Source: Hyphomonas sp. CY54-11-8
GTDB lineage: Bacteria; Pseudomonadota; Alphaproteobacteria; Caulobacterales; Hyphomonadaceae
NCBI RefSeq assembly: GCF_000682735.1
Contig: NZ_AWFD01000036.1
Location: 147,406-211,405, forward strand
Direction of reading: 5' to 3'
DNA: 64,000 nt
The position numbers were made by a program, and so were the translations under genes. Positions within the stretch are counted from its first letter, which is position 1; every line of letters starts with the position of its first letter. Below, piece after piece: positions 9,268-18,350 of the stretch. A model generated the notes under the pieces. That model saw nothing but the letters and a program-made list of their open reading frames with translations. It was not told the origin of the DNA and did not search any database.

Positions 9268-11469
9268 CTACTCCGCGAAGCCGCGATCCCGCATGAGGGC
9301 ACCGATCTCGGCATCGCGGCCACGGAACAGGCGGTAGGCCTCGGCCGGATCCATCGAATTGCCGGCAGCGAACAGGTATTTGACCATCGCGCTCGCGACA
9401 TCCTGATCATAGAAACCACCGGAAGCTTCAGCGAACGCTTCTGCGGCGTCTGACGTCAGCACATCGGCCCAGAGATAGCCGTAATAACCGGCCGCATATC
9501 CCTCGCCGGAGAAGACGTGCCCGAATTGCGGCGTGCGGTGGCGCATCACGAGTTCGGACGGCATGCCGAGTTCATCGAGCGTCTCACGCTCGAACTTGTC
9601 GGGATCGAGGCCTTCCGGATCGGCCATGTGAAGCTTCATGTCGATCAGGGCGGACGCCAGGTATTCCGTCGTTGCGAACCCCTGATTGAACGTGGAGGCC
9701 TTGCGGATCTTCTCGACCAGTTCTGCCGGCATCGCCTCACCTGTCTCTGCACTGACGAGATAGGTGTTGATGACGTGGTCGGTCGACAGCCAACGCTCCA
9801 GCAGCTGGGACTGGAACTCGGTATAATCGCGCAGGCCGCCGGTCAGGCTCGGATACTCCACTTTCAGCGACAGATAGTGCAGCGCGTGACCGAACTCATG
9901 GAACATGGTCTCGGCATCGTCCCAGGAGAGCAGCACCGGCTCGCCTGGGGCAGGTTTCACGAAGTTGGAATTGTTGGCTGCCAGGACATTCTTCTCACCC
10001 CGGAAGCTTTCGTGCGAACGATAGGTCGTCGCCCACGCGCCGGAACGCTTGCCGTCACGTGCGAAAGGATCGAAATACCAGAGGCCGACATTACGGCCCG
10101 TCGCCTTGTCGTTGACCTCATACACTGTGACATCCGGATGGAAGACCGGTACGGAACCATCGGTGATCGGTACGAATTCGAATCCAAACACTTCACCTGC
10201 GACGTCAAACATGGCGAGGCGCAGATTGTCGAGCTGGAGGTATTGCTTCACTTCCTCGGAATCGAGGTCGTATTTCGCCTTGCGGACTTTCTCTGCATAG
10301 AAACGATAGTCCCACGGTGCGATCGTGATGCCTGCACCTTCCGCATCCGCCAGGGCCTGCATATCCGCGACTTCTTCGTGCACACGGCCGACAGACGCCT
10401 TCCACACCTGCAGCATCAGGTCGAAGGCCCGGTCCGGCGTCTTCGCCATCCGGTCTTCCAGGCGCCATGCCGCGAAATTGTCGTAACCGAGCAGCGCAAC
10501 ACGCTCATCGCGCAGCTTCAGGATCTTCGCGATGATGGCATTGTTGTCGTGCGCATCGCCATTGTCGCCGCGATTGTAATAATTGCGCCAGACCTGTTCG
10601 CGCAGGTCGCGCTCGGTGGAGAAGGTCAGGAACGGATCCATCGAAGAACGCGTGTTGCGCACGGCATACATGCCCGGCTTGCCGAGCGCGTCGGCAGCCG
10701 CCGCAGCGGAGCTCAGATAGGACTCCGGCAGGCCGCCTGTCTGATCCTCGCTCAGATAGGTGACCCAGCCTTCCTCGTCGGCCAGCAGGTTGCCGGAGAA
10801 TTCGGCATAGAGCCCGGCCAGTTCCTTGTTGATCTCCGCAAACTTCTCAGCCTTTTCCCCCGTTAGCGTGCCGCCATTGCGGGTGAACTGCTGATGGATG
10901 ATTTCGACGAGACGCTGCTGGGCGGGAGTGAGCGTGTCGTATTCCTCGCCCTGCCGCACAGCATCGACGCGGGCGAACAAGGCCTGGTCCTGGTTGATCG
11001 AGTCGTAGAACGCCTGAATTTCCGGATCCATCCGCGTTTCGATCTCACGGAATTCCGGTGTCGAAAGGTTCGACCCCCAGAGGTAATAGTAGGCCAGCAC
11101 ACGGTTCAACTGGCGGCCGCTATCTTCCATAGCAGCGATTGTGTTCTCAAAGGTCGGTGCATCCGGGTTGGCCGTGATCGCATCAATCTCTGTGCGCTGT
11201 GCGGCCATACCCTCTTCAAGTGCCGGCTCGATCAGGGCGATATCCATCTTGTCGAAGGCCGGAACCCCGCCATAGGGGCCTTCAAAAACATCGCCCGGGC
11301 TCCAGGCCGTTTCCGCCGTCGCTTCCGGGACCGCCTCGGTTGATTCACTCGTGCTTCCGGCCAGTTCGACCGGATCACTGGCTTCGGTGACATCCGGCGT
11401 AATTCCGGCACAGGCGGTCATCATGGTGGAGCCGAGAATGAAGGACAGGAAGGGTCTGGATCGGGTCAT
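9268..11469 (-). CDS. M3 family peptidyl-dipeptidase (Dcp-like), probable lipoprotein
   Basis: A 733-aa zinc metallopeptidase of the M3/oligopeptidase family. The active-site helix is FHEFGHALH (HEXXH), and the downstream TEFQSQLLERW contributes the family glutamate region. The N-terminus MTRSRPFLSFILGSTMMTACAG looks like a signal sequence with a weak lipobox, so the enzyme is probably periplasmic and lipid-anchored. An acidic spacer of about 50 residues precedes the catalytic domain. It releases dipeptides or degrades peptides. Confidence 0.88.
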   Translation of the reverse strand: MTRSRPFLSFILGSTMMTACAGITPDVTEASDPVELAGSTSESTEAVPEATAETAWSPGDVFEGPYGGVPAFDKMDIALIEPALEEGMAAQRTEIDAITANPDAPTFENTIAAMEDSGRQLNRVLAYYYLWGSNLSTPEFREIETRMDPEIQAFYDSINQDQALFARVDAVRQGEEYDTLTPAQQRLVEIIHQQFTRNGGTLTGEKAEKFAEINKELAGLYAEFSGNLLADEEGWVTYLSEDQTGGLPESYLSSAAAAADALGKPGMYAVRNTRSSMDPFLTFSTERDLREQVWRNYYNRGDNGDAHDNNAIIAKILKLRDERVALLGYDNFAAWRLEDRMAKTPDRAFDLMLQVWKASVGRVHEEVADMQALADAEGAGITIAPWDYRFYAEKVRKAKYDLDSEEVKQYLQLDNLRLAMFDVAGEVFGFEFVPITDGSVPVFHPDVTVYEVNDKATGRNVGLWYFDPFARDGKRSGAWATTYRSHESFRGEKNVLAANNSNFVKPAPGEPVLLSWDDAETMFHEFGHALHYLSLKVEYPSLTGGLRDYTEFQSQLLERWLSTDHVINTYLVSAETGEAMPAELVEKIRKASTFNQGFATTEYLASALIDMKLHMADPEGLDPDKFERETLDELGMPSELVMRHRTPQFGHVFSGEGYAAGYYGYLWADVLTSDAAEAFAEASGGFYDQDVASAMVKYLFAAGNSMDPAEAYRLFRGRDAEIGALMRDRGFAE

Positions 11470-11641
11470 GTCAGGTCCTGATTGGAAGTTGCGGGAACAA
11501 AAGCGGACCGGGCGCTGTCCACCTTCGAACGAATTGTAACTTTATATCAGCATGATCGCCGACACAGGCAACCATGCGCCTCAGTTGTTCAAATTATTCT
11601 TCTGTTTTAAACAGAATTGCCACACCAGCAATCCCAAATCG

Positions 11642-11672
11642 AAAAAGGGCAGACCTTTCGGCCTGCCCTTTT
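11642..11672 (-). terminator. Intrinsic terminator downstream of glpK
   Basis: AAAAGGGCAG and CTGCCCTTTT form a 10-bp stem. Read on the minus strand it ends in a run of U residues, 20 bp past the glpK stop. The symmetrical A/T ends would allow bidirectional use. Confidence 0.8.
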
Positions 11673-11692
11673 GTTCAAGCGCGCGAACCCGA

Positions 11693-13174
11693 TCAGGCCA
11701 GCGTGCGGCGAAGGGCGGCGGCCCAGCCCTTCAGTAAAGCTGTTCTCTGCTCATCACCCATCTGCGGCTCGAAACGCACGCCTTTGACCTCGCGCGCCTG
11801 CCAGTCCGCCCCCTTCATCCAGCCGAGCTGCATCGCAGCAAGTGCCGCCGCGCCAAGCGCGGTCATTTCCCGATAGTCCGGCCGCACAACAGGACGGGCG
11901 CAGACATCGGACAGGAACTGCATCAGCCAGTCATTGGCGACCATGCCGCCATCGACTCTCAGCTCACGGATCTCCACACCGTCCGCCTCGAACGCGTCCA
12001 GCAGGTCCCGTGTCTGGTAGGCAACTGCCTCGAGACCTGCGCGGACGAGATGGGCCGCAGTGGTTGCGCGCGTGATACCGCTAATCGTGCCACGCGCATC
12101 GGCATTCCAGTGCGGCGCGCCAAGGCCGGTGAAGGCCGGCACAATATAGACACCGCCATTGCCAGGCAGCGCCGCGGCCATCTCTTCGCTTTCGGCTGCG
12201 TCGGAAATCAGCCCCAGATCGTCGCGCAACCATTTCACGACTGTGCCGGCATTGAAGATGGAGCCCTCAAGCGCCATCGCCCCGCCTTCCGCGGTTTCAT
12301 AGCCGACCGTCCCCAGCAACCGGTTCTTCGACTCCGGCTTCTCTGCCCCGGAATTGGCAACAAGGAACGCGCCGGTGCCGTAAGTGATCTTCGCCATGCC
12401 TGGCGAAAGGCAGCCTTGTCCCACCAGGGCAGATTGCTGGTCACCTGCCGCGGACAAGATCGGCAGCGCCTTTCCGAACAGGCTTTCATCACAGAGCCCG
12501 AAGTCCGCAGAATTGGGCTTTACCTCCGGCAGCATGCTCATCGGCACACGGAACAGGCTGCACATGGCTTCGCTCCAGCCACCGTCATCTCCCAGACCGA
12601 GACGATAGAGCAACGTGCGCGAGGCATTGGACACATCGGTTGCATGCACACGCCCGCCTGTGAGGTGCCAGATCAGGAAGGTTTCAACCGTACCGAAGGC
12701 AAGTTCTCCCGCTTCCGCCCGTTCGCGTGCGCCGGTCACCGTGTCCAGGATCCACGCGATTTTCGTGCCGGAAAAATACGGATCGATCAGCAGGCCGGTC
12801 TCCGCCTGAACGGCTGCCTCGTGCCCTGCCGCCTTCAGCGCATCGCAGGCGTTGGCCGTGCGCCGGTCCTGCCAGATAATCGCAGGCGCCAGCGGCTTGC
12901 CGGTCTTGCGCTCCCAGACGAGGGTCGTTTCCCGCTGGTTGGTGATGCCGATCCCGGCGATCCGTTCGATGCCGCCCGCCTCAGCTAGGGCGGCCTGACA
13001 GACTTCGACGGTTTTCTCCCAGATCGTCTTGCCATCCTGTTCGACCCAGCCATCGGCAGGATAGGCCAGCGGCACTTCTTCCTGGGCAAGGGAGACCTGA
13101 TTGAAGTCCCGATCGAACACGATGGCCCGGGTTGAGGTTGTTCCCTCATCGATCACCAGGATAGCATCTGCCAT
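11693..13174 (-). CDS. glpK: Glycerol kinase
   Basis: A 493-aa FGGY-family kinase that phosphorylates glycerol to sn-glycerol 3-phosphate. It begins MADAILVIDEGTTSTRAIVFD, the family phosphate-binding signature, and contains GITNQRET, IIWQDRRT and the C-terminal domain segments LRVDGGMVAND and TALGAA. GGAGGAACAAATAC precedes the ATG at 13174; an upstream in-frame start would add 19 unrelated residues. No glpF, glpD or glpR is nearby, so it is a stand-alone locus. Confidence 0.95.
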   Translation of the reverse strand: MADAILVIDEGTTSTRAIVFDRDFNQVSLAQEEVPLAYPADGWVEQDGKTIWEKTVEVCQAALAEAGGIERIAGIGITNQRETTLVWERKTGKPLAPAIIWQDRRTANACDALKAAGHEAAVQAETGLLIDPYFSGTKIAWILDTVTGARERAEAGELAFGTVETFLIWHLTGGRVHATDVSNASRTLLYRLGLGDDGGWSEAMCSLFRVPMSMLPEVKPNSADFGLCDESLFGKALPILSAAGDQQSALVGQGCLSPGMAKITYGTGAFLVANSGAEKPESKNRLLGTVGYETAEGGAMALEGSIFNAGTVVKWLRDDLGLISDAAESEEMAAALPGNGGVYIVPAFTGLGAPHWNADARGTISGITRATTAAHLVRAGLEAVAYQTRDLLDAFEADGVEIRELRVDGGMVANDWLMQFLSDVCARPVVRPDYREMTALGAAALAAMQLGWMKGADWQAREVKGVRFEPQMGDEQRTALLKGWAAALRRTLA

Positions 13175-13227
13175 GTATTTGTTCCTCCGGGATTTTCCGG
13201 GAGGATGGACCGGGCCGGCCAATGTCG

Positions 13228-13683
13228 TCAACGCATCTCGCGTCTCGGCCCACGATCACCGAACCACCAGAGCGTCGCAGCCATTGCGGCGAAGGTGGCC
13301 GTGTCCACAATGCCCGCCTGTCCGGCCTTATCCGCCCCTAGGAAGACTGTGCCCGTGGTGCCCCAGAGCAGCACGGTCAGAGCGGGCCGGGTCAGCGCGC
13401 GTACGGCGTTCACCCAATTGTCGCTCTCGCCGATAACTGCCTCCGCTGCCATGGACGCCGAGAGACCTACCCAGGCACCGGACGTTTCTGCAGCATGCAA
13501 TTCTGCTTCCCGCCCCGCCGCGTCGGCCTCGATGCGAAGCTTCTGCATTTCGGATTCATGCACCCAGCGGGCCTGTTCATGCACCGGCGCTTGACGTGCC
13601 TCAACCAAGCCCGCGGTTCGCCCGATCACCATACCGACGAGTCCGAACAGCCCTCCGCCCGCCGCGCTCGCGGCCAGCGCCAA
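13228..13683 (-). CDS. Holin-like membrane protein, unknown function, N-terminus uncertain
   Basis: A 151-aa frame with an N-terminal glycine-rich hydrophobic helix (GGGLFGLVGMVIG), a charged helical middle (HEQARWVHESEMQKLRIEA) and two C-terminal hydrophobic segments. This layout resembles the 3-TM holins of phages and gene transfer agents (GTA_holin_3TM). The frame opens with TTG at 13683. A better-looking start, ATG 13721 (MLIETVSDFDADGW), is in another frame, and adding one base near 13680 would join the two, so an N-terminal frameshift or sequencing error is possible. It is isolated, with no lysis genes nearby. Confidence 0.45.
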   Translation of the reverse strand: MALAASAAGGGLFGLVGMVIGRTAGLVEARQAPVHEQARWVHESEMQKLRIEADAAGREAELHAAETSGAWVGLSASMAAEAVIGESDNWVNAVRALTRPALTVLLWGTTGTVFLGADKAGQAGIVDTATFAAMAATLWWFGDRGPRREMR

Positions 13684-13847
13684 CCGTCTGCATCAAAGTC
13701 AGAAACAGTTTCGATCAGCATACGCACAAGTCTGAGCGCCTGGCTTGCCTGTTGGATTGAGGAGGCCGGAACAGAAAAGCGCGGCCCGTGTCACCGCAGG
13801 CCGCGCCAGTTGCCGGTGTCGGATACGCCCGGCTTTATCCCCTTGCC

Positions 13848-14843
13848 TCAGCCAGCAGTCGCGGGCGCTGCGCCCCAGGTACGTGGCTGGTTCAGTTTCT
13901 CGATCGCAGCCTTGTACTCCGATTCCAGCTGGTCGACATAGTCAGCCACGGGGCCGCGCTTCTTGACTGCACCGATGCCCTGGCCACAGCCCCAGATGTC
14001 TTTCCAGGCTTTGCTCTTGGTGTTTCCGCCGGAGCCGAAGTTCATCTTGCTCGGATCGCTCTCGGGCAGATTGTTCGGATCGAGCCCGGCGGCCTCGATC
14101 GACGGCTTCAGATAGTTGCCGTGCACGCCGGTGAAGAGGTTCGAATAGACGATGTCCTCAGCGCCATAGGACACAATCGCGTCCTTGTAGCCTTCGACAG
14201 CGTTGGCCTCATCGCAGGCGATAAAGGCCGAGCCCATATAGGCAAAGTCAGCGCCCATCGCGATCGAGGCAGCAATGGCTCCACCATTAGCGATAGAGCC
14301 GGACAGCGCCAGCGGGCCATCGAAGAATTCGCGGATCTCCTGGATCAGCGCGAACGGCGAAAGCCGGCCAGCGTGACCACCCGCACCCGTACAAACGGCG
14401 ATCAGGCCGTCGGCGCCCTTCTCCAGCGCTTTCTTGGCGAAGAAGGTGTCGATCACATCGTGCATCACCACACCGCCATAGGAATGGATCGCGTCGTTGA
14501 CGGCTTTTTGCGCCCCGAGCGACGTGATCACCAGCGGCACCTTGAACTTCACGCAAGCCTCGACATCGTGCTCCAGCCGGTCGTTCGACTTGTGCACGAT
14601 CTGATTTACGGCAAATGGCGCGGCCGGACGATCCGGGTTCTTCTCATCATGTTCGGCCAATTCCGTCGTGATCCGGTCCAGCCACTCATGCAGCACAGGC
14701 CCGGGGCGGGCGTTGAGCGCCGGGAAGCTGCCGACGATACCAGCCTTGCACTGGGCAATGACCAGCTCAGGACCGGAAATGATGAACAGCGGCGATCCTA
14801 TCAAAGGCAGGCGCAGGTTCTGGAGCACGGGCGGCACAGCCAT
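13848..14843 (-). CDS. Nitronate monooxygenase family protein (NMO/2-nitropropane dioxygenase)
   Basis: A 331-aa FMN-dependent TIM-barrel enzyme. Visible motifs are PLIGSPLFIIS near the N-terminus, AVCTGAGGHAG (flavin phosphate and catalytic His region) and ALSGSIANGGAIAASIAMGAD. Members oxidise alkyl nitronates, but many act in other, uncharacterised flavin reactions. The ATG at 14843 follows AAGGGGAAATTGCCC. A palindrome typical of TetR operators lies just upstream. Neighbours (SDR, CMD family) suggest a role in catabolism of organic acids or lipids; that is inference. Confidence 0.85.
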   Translation of the reverse strand: MAVPPVLQNLRLPLIGSPLFIISGPELVIAQCKAGIVGSFPALNARPGPVLHEWLDRITTELAEHDEKNPDRPAAPFAVNQIVHKSNDRLEHDVEACVKFKVPLVITSLGAQKAVNDAIHSYGGVVMHDVIDTFFAKKALEKGADGLIAVCTGAGGHAGRLSPFALIQEIREFFDGPLALSGSIANGGAIAASIAMGADFAYMGSAFIACDEANAVEGYKDAIVSYGAEDIVYSNLFTGVHGNYLKPSIEAAGLDPNNLPESDPSKMNFGSGGNTKSKAWKDIWGCGQGIGAVKKRGPVADYVDQLESEYKAAIEKLNQPRTWGAAPATAG

Positions 14844-14861
14844 GGGCAATTTCCCCTTAAA

Positions 14862-14876
14862 GTGAACAGTGTTTAC
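14862..14876. promoter_or_regulatory. Putative TetR-type operator upstream of nitronate monooxygenase
   Basis: GTGAACAGTGTTTAC is a near-perfect 15-bp palindrome (6 of 7 positions symmetrical about the central G), 18 bp before the start codon. This size and form are typical of TetR-family operators. No TetR gene is in the neighbourhood, so the regulator would act in trans. Confidence 0.4.
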
Positions 14877-14966
14877 ATTGACCCTAAATCTAGCGTCCTG
14901 ACCACTCCGGGCAAGCCATAACGTGGGGGGAAGCTGATTCCGTTACGGCCTCGTCTTGAAATCGGA

Positions 14967-16268
14967 TCAGCTGGTCCCGCTTATCCCAGGCGGTGTCACG
15001 AGCACCTTGTCCACCCGGCGGCCATCAAGGTCCATCACTTCAAACCGGTAGCCGGATATGTGTACCACATCGCCGTCGCGGGCGAGGCGCTGCAGATGAT
15101 GGATAATCATGCCGCCAACCGTCACGGCACCCCCATCGGCCTCCCCGAAATCCGGGGCCGACAGCAGGATTTCCAGATCCTCGACAGGCATCAGGCCGTC
15201 AATCAGCCAGGATCCGTCTTCGCGCCGGGCCGGGCGGTCGATGCCCTCGCTGGGGGAGAACGCGCTGTCACCCGCAATGGCGCCGAGCAGATCTGCTGCG
15301 GTGACCATGCCCTGGATGCTGCCATGCTCGTCCACGACCAGCACCATGCGCACTTCGGTATCCTGCATGGATTCCAGAAGGCGCATGACCGAAAGCGTTT
15401 CCGGTACGAACGTAACCGGCCGGGCGACGGTCTTGAGGTTCGGCCCCTCGCCGCTCAGATCAGTGGCGAGAAGGTCCTTTGTCTGGACCACGCCGAACAC
15501 ACGGTCCAGTCGCTCATCCGCGACCGGGAACCGGGACTTGCCGCTTTCGAGGATCTCCCGTTTCACGTCTGCCCACGGATCGGTTGTATCGATCCAGACA
15601 ATATCCGGTCTTGGGATCATGATGGAACGCACGTCCCGGTCGGCGAGTCGCATGACACCGCGCATCATGCGCTGTTCTTCAAGGTCGATGACGCCGCTCG
15701 TCGCACCTTCATCCAGGATGGCGTGGATTTCTTCTTCGGTTACCGGTTCCTGCTTGATCCCTGCAAGGCCCAGCAGGCTGAGCAGGCCTTCGGTCGAAAC
15801 GCGGAGCAACCAGACAACCGGAAAGGCCAGCCTGGAAACGAATGCCATGGGCGGCGCCATGACTTTGGCGATCGCCTCCGGCGCGATCAGCGCGATCCGC
15901 TTGGGCACAAGTTCACCGATGACGAGCGACAGAAAGGTTGTGAAAACGATCACCAGCCCGAACGCGATTTCCCCAGCTTCCGCCTCTATGGCCGGCACAT
16001 GTTTCGCAATGAAAGGCGACAATTCATCTGCAATCGCTGTCGCGCCATAGGCACCGGCAATGATACCCACCAGAGTGATCCCGATCTGCACCGTCGACAG
16101 GAAACGGGATGGATCAGCCTGCAGGTTGATCACCGTTTTGGCGCCCACATCGCCCTGGTCCGCTTTTGACTGGAGCCGCGCGGTCCGGGCGGAGACGATA
16201 GCCAACTCCGACATTGCGAACACACCGTTCACCACAATCAGTCCGAGAAGGATAAAGAATTCGACCAT
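14967..16268 (-). CDS. CNNM/CorC-type transmembrane protein (hemolysin-related)
   Basis: A 433-aa membrane protein with an N-terminal DUF21/CNNM domain of several transmembrane helices (MVEFFILLGLIVVNGVFAMSE), a CBS-pair region around residues 200-330 (RPDIVWID..., VVQTKDLL..., VVDEHGSIQGMVTAADLL) and a C-terminal CorC_HlyC domain. The family is linked to Mg2+/Co2+ efflux; hemolysin is a historical name. ATG 16268 is preferred to an upstream TTG because the hydrophobic helix follows directly and GAGG precedes it. Confidence 0.88.
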   Translation of the reverse strand: MVEFFILLGLIVVNGVFAMSELAIVSARTARLQSKADQGDVGAKTVINLQADPSRFLSTVQIGITLVGIIAGAYGATAIADELSPFIAKHVPAIEAEAGEIAFGLVIVFTTFLSLVIGELVPKRIALIAPEAIAKVMAPPMAFVSRLAFPVVWLLRVSTEGLLSLLGLAGIKQEPVTEEEIHAILDEGATSGVIDLEEQRMMRGVMRLADRDVRSIMIPRPDIVWIDTTDPWADVKREILESGKSRFPVADERLDRVFGVVQTKDLLATDLSGEGPNLKTVARPVTFVPETLSVMRLLESMQDTEVRMVLVVDEHGSIQGMVTAADLLGAIAGDSAFSPSEGIDRPARREDGSWLIDGLMPVEDLEILLSAPDFGEADGGAVTVGGMIIHHLQRLARDGDVVHISGYRFEVMDLDGRRVDKVLVTPPGISGTS

Positions 16269-16413
16269 GGCGCGTTGTGCCTCTGCCAATAAGGTGGAGC
16301 CGGTACGGGCGAGACCCGGCCGGCATGAGCGCCAGAACAGCGCAGGTAGATAGAAAAACAGAGCCTAGAGAGCTTGGTGCCCGCGCTCAATGCCCATCGG
16401 GCAAAGCGCTCGC

Positions 16414-17229
16414 TTAACCAATCCGTGCGCTGCCGCCACCATCGACCGGTAACAGGGCGCCGGTAATGAACCGGGCTTCGTCACTCGCAAGGAACAGGGC
16501 TGCGTGCGCCGTGTCCCAACCGGACCCCATGAAGCCCATCGGCACGCGTGCCGCCCGCTCCTTGCGCAGCTCGTCCTCCGGAACGCCGCGCATCTTCGCG
16601 ATCCCGCGGATCGCCATGGGCGTATCCATCAGGCCCGGCAGGATGGCGTTGCACCGCACGCCGCGCGACGCACCGGACGTTGCCACGCTGAGGGTCATCC
16701 GGTTCATGCCCGCCTTGGACACTTCATAAGCCATCTGGAACCCGCCCGCGAGCGATGCCAGCGACGAGATGTTGACGATCGCGCCCGCGCGGCGCTCCCG
16801 CATGCCCGGCAACACCGCTTTGGAAACCAGCCAGGCCCCCTTCAGATTGATCTTCAGCGTGCGATCAAAGGCCTCTTCGGTCAGCTTGTGCGGCGGACCA
16901 TCACCCGCATCACCAATGCCAACATTGTTGATCAGGATGTCCGGTGGACCGAACGCCTCTTCAGCAGCTGCGGCAATCGCCGCGGCATCGTCCGGATCAC
17001 ATACGTCAGCCGCAAAGGCTTTCGCGCTGCCGCCCTCCGCGAGGATGTCCGCGACGGTCGCCTCGGCTCTGCCCAAGTCCCGGTCAACACACAGAACTCT
17101 GGCGCCAGCCCGCGCGAACAGGAGTGCGATGGCTTTCCCATTCCCGACCGTTTCACCCGGTGTCTGGCCGGCACCTGTCACGATCGCGACCCTGCCGGAC
17201 AGGCGGCCGGTCACATCTGCAAGGCTCAT
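16414..17229 (-). CDS. SDR family NAD(P)-dependent oxidoreductase
   Basis: A 271-aa classical short-chain dehydrogenase/reductase. The Rossmann dinucleotide region VAIVTGAG carries an unusual insertion (QTPGETVGNGKA) within the glycine motif. Asp in CVDRD suggests NAD(H) preference. NNVG, the catalytic Ser in NISSLAS and the YEVSK Tyr-Lys pair are intact. Its start overlaps the stop of the upstream CMD-family gene (ATGA), indicating coupled translation. The substrate is unknown. Confidence 0.9.
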   Translation of the reverse strand: MSLADVTGRLSGRVAIVTGAGQTPGETVGNGKAIALLFARAGARVLCVDRDLGRAEATVADILAEGGSAKAFAADVCDPDDAAAIAAAAEEAFGPPDILINNVGIGDAGDGPPHKLTEEAFDRTLKINLKGAWLVSKAVLPGMRERRAGAIVNISSLASLAGGFQMAYEVSKAGMNRMTLSVATSGASRGVRCNAILPGLMDTPMAIRGIAKMRGVPEDELRKERAARVPMGFMGSGWDTAHAALFLASDEARFITGALLPVDGGGSARIG

Positions 17230-17789
17230 TTGACGAGGTCCGGGTCGAGGGTCAGGTCATCGTCCAGAGGTACACCAAAACTGTTCAGCATCATGGAGAC
17301 CTGCGTGTACTGGCCGACCGTCATGACCAGATCCATCTTCTGTTTCTGACTGAAGCCGGACAGCGCTTCCCAGGTTTTATCCGTAATGAACGCATCTGAT
17401 GTCAGCTCATCCGTTGCCTGAAGCAGGGCCTTGTCGTTCGCGCTCCAGCCCGGCGCGTCCGGACCGGCCTTGATGCGCTCGATTTCGTCTTCGGTCAGGC
17501 CGCAATCGAGCCCAATGCGCTTGTGCTGGGCCCATTCATAGCCGGCCTTCCAGTTGTATCCGGCGCGGAGGATGACCAACTCGCGGTCGCGCGGGCTGAG
17601 GTCATTGTATTTCGACAGGATGTATCCGCCCCAGCCCATGAAGCGCTTGTAGGCCTTCGGCGCGCGGGCGAGCGTGCGGAAGACATTGAACACAGGGGCG
17701 TCGCCGAAACGGCCCGCGATCATTTCCTTCACTTCCGGGCCCATCTCCGAATCGGCGAGCGGCGTGATACGCGGTGTCTTCAGTCTCAT
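17226..17789 (-). CDS. Carboxymuconolactone decarboxylase (CMD) family protein
   Basis: A 187-aa alkylhydroperoxidase-like (AhpD/CMD) helical protein. SPRDRELVILRAGYNWKAGYEWAQH is the usual region, but the AhpD CxxC pair is absent; this subgroup is often a gamma-CMD-like protein of unknown activity. GGAGGAAAGCC precedes the ATG. It is coupled to the SDR gene by an ATGA overlap, so they form a two-gene operon, perhaps for degradation of a cyclic or steroid-like substrate (inference). Confidence 0.82.
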   Translation of the reverse strand: MRLKTPRITPLADSEMGPEVKEMIAGRFGDAPVFNVFRTLARAPKAYKRFMGWGGYILSKYNDLSPRDRELVILRAGYNWKAGYEWAQHKRIGLDCGLTEDEIERIKAGPDAPGWSANDKALLQATDELTSDAFITDKTWEALSGFSQKQKMDLVMTVGQYTQVSMMLNSFGVPLDDDLTLDPDLVK

Positions 17790-17863
17790 GGCTTTCCTCC
17801 CGGCCTTTATCTCTTCCGGGAACTAAACCTGTCACGCGAACACACCGCAAGCCGGACGTGAGG

Positions 17864-18217
17864 TCAGCCGCGCTCCATCCGGGCCTGCATCATGGACAGC
17901 CAGGCGTGCTGGCGGTGAATCATGGAGACGAGTTCGGCGTCGTCGCCCTCCTCCAGAAGGCGGTCGAGCCATAGGCCCAGGATTCGCGTATGCGAGCCCA
18001 TCCACTCTTTTAGCAGGTCCTGACGCACGCCGCGGGCTGCATCGCCCTCGCCTTGCAGCACACCACACGGGCTGGAAGCGTCCGCCGGGACATGTCCCGC
18101 ACCCCCGTCATGCCGCGCGGTTCCCCGGCGTGCGCCAGTGTTCGATAAGCCGGAATCGCCCGTATCTATTGGGCCATCGCATGGAATGAGCCTCAGAACC
18201 GCACGTGCTTGTTTCAT
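17864..18217 (-). CDS. Hypothetical protein downstream of a Fur-like box
   Basis: A 117-aa cytoplasmic protein beginning MKQARAVLRLIPC. The first half is Gly/Ala/Arg-rich and poorly ordered; the second half is helical (LLKEWMGSHTRILGLWLDRL and then MIHRQHAWLSMMQARM) with His and Met residues. No known family is recognised. The start at 18217 follows GGAGATTCCC. A Fur-type palindrome 15 bp upstream predicts iron-dependent expression, so a role in iron or haem homeostasis is possible. The low-complexity first half leaves some doubt about the reading frame there. Confidence 0.5.
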   Translation of the reverse strand: MKQARAVLRLIPCDGPIDTGDSGLSNTGARRGTARHDGGAGHVPADASSPCGVLQGEGDAARGVRQDLLKEWMGSHTRILGLWLDRLLEEGDDAELVSMIHRQHAWLSMMQARMERG

Positions 18218-18232
18218 GGGAATCTCCAAATT

Positions 18233-18251
18233 GCGAATTATTCTCATTCGC
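18233..18251. promoter_or_regulatory. Putative Fur box between the iron-responsive hypothetical gene and mutA
   Basis: GCGAATTATTCTCATTCGC is a 19-bp palindrome. On the minus strand it reads GCGAATGAGAATAATTCGC, close to classical proteobacterial Fur boxes (core ATGAGAATAATTC). The inner arms GCGAAT/ATTCGC match perfectly. It is 15 bp from the minus-strand start codon and 100 bp from the plus-strand mutase gene, so it could affect both. Confidence 0.6.
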
Positions 18252-18350
18252 ATTATTGGCATCTTGCGTCAAGACGTTCCGGGCCGCTACGGAATGCCGC
18301 CAAGTAAGTGGTTCACTTTTTCAATTCTTTGCGCCAATACACGGGCCATC

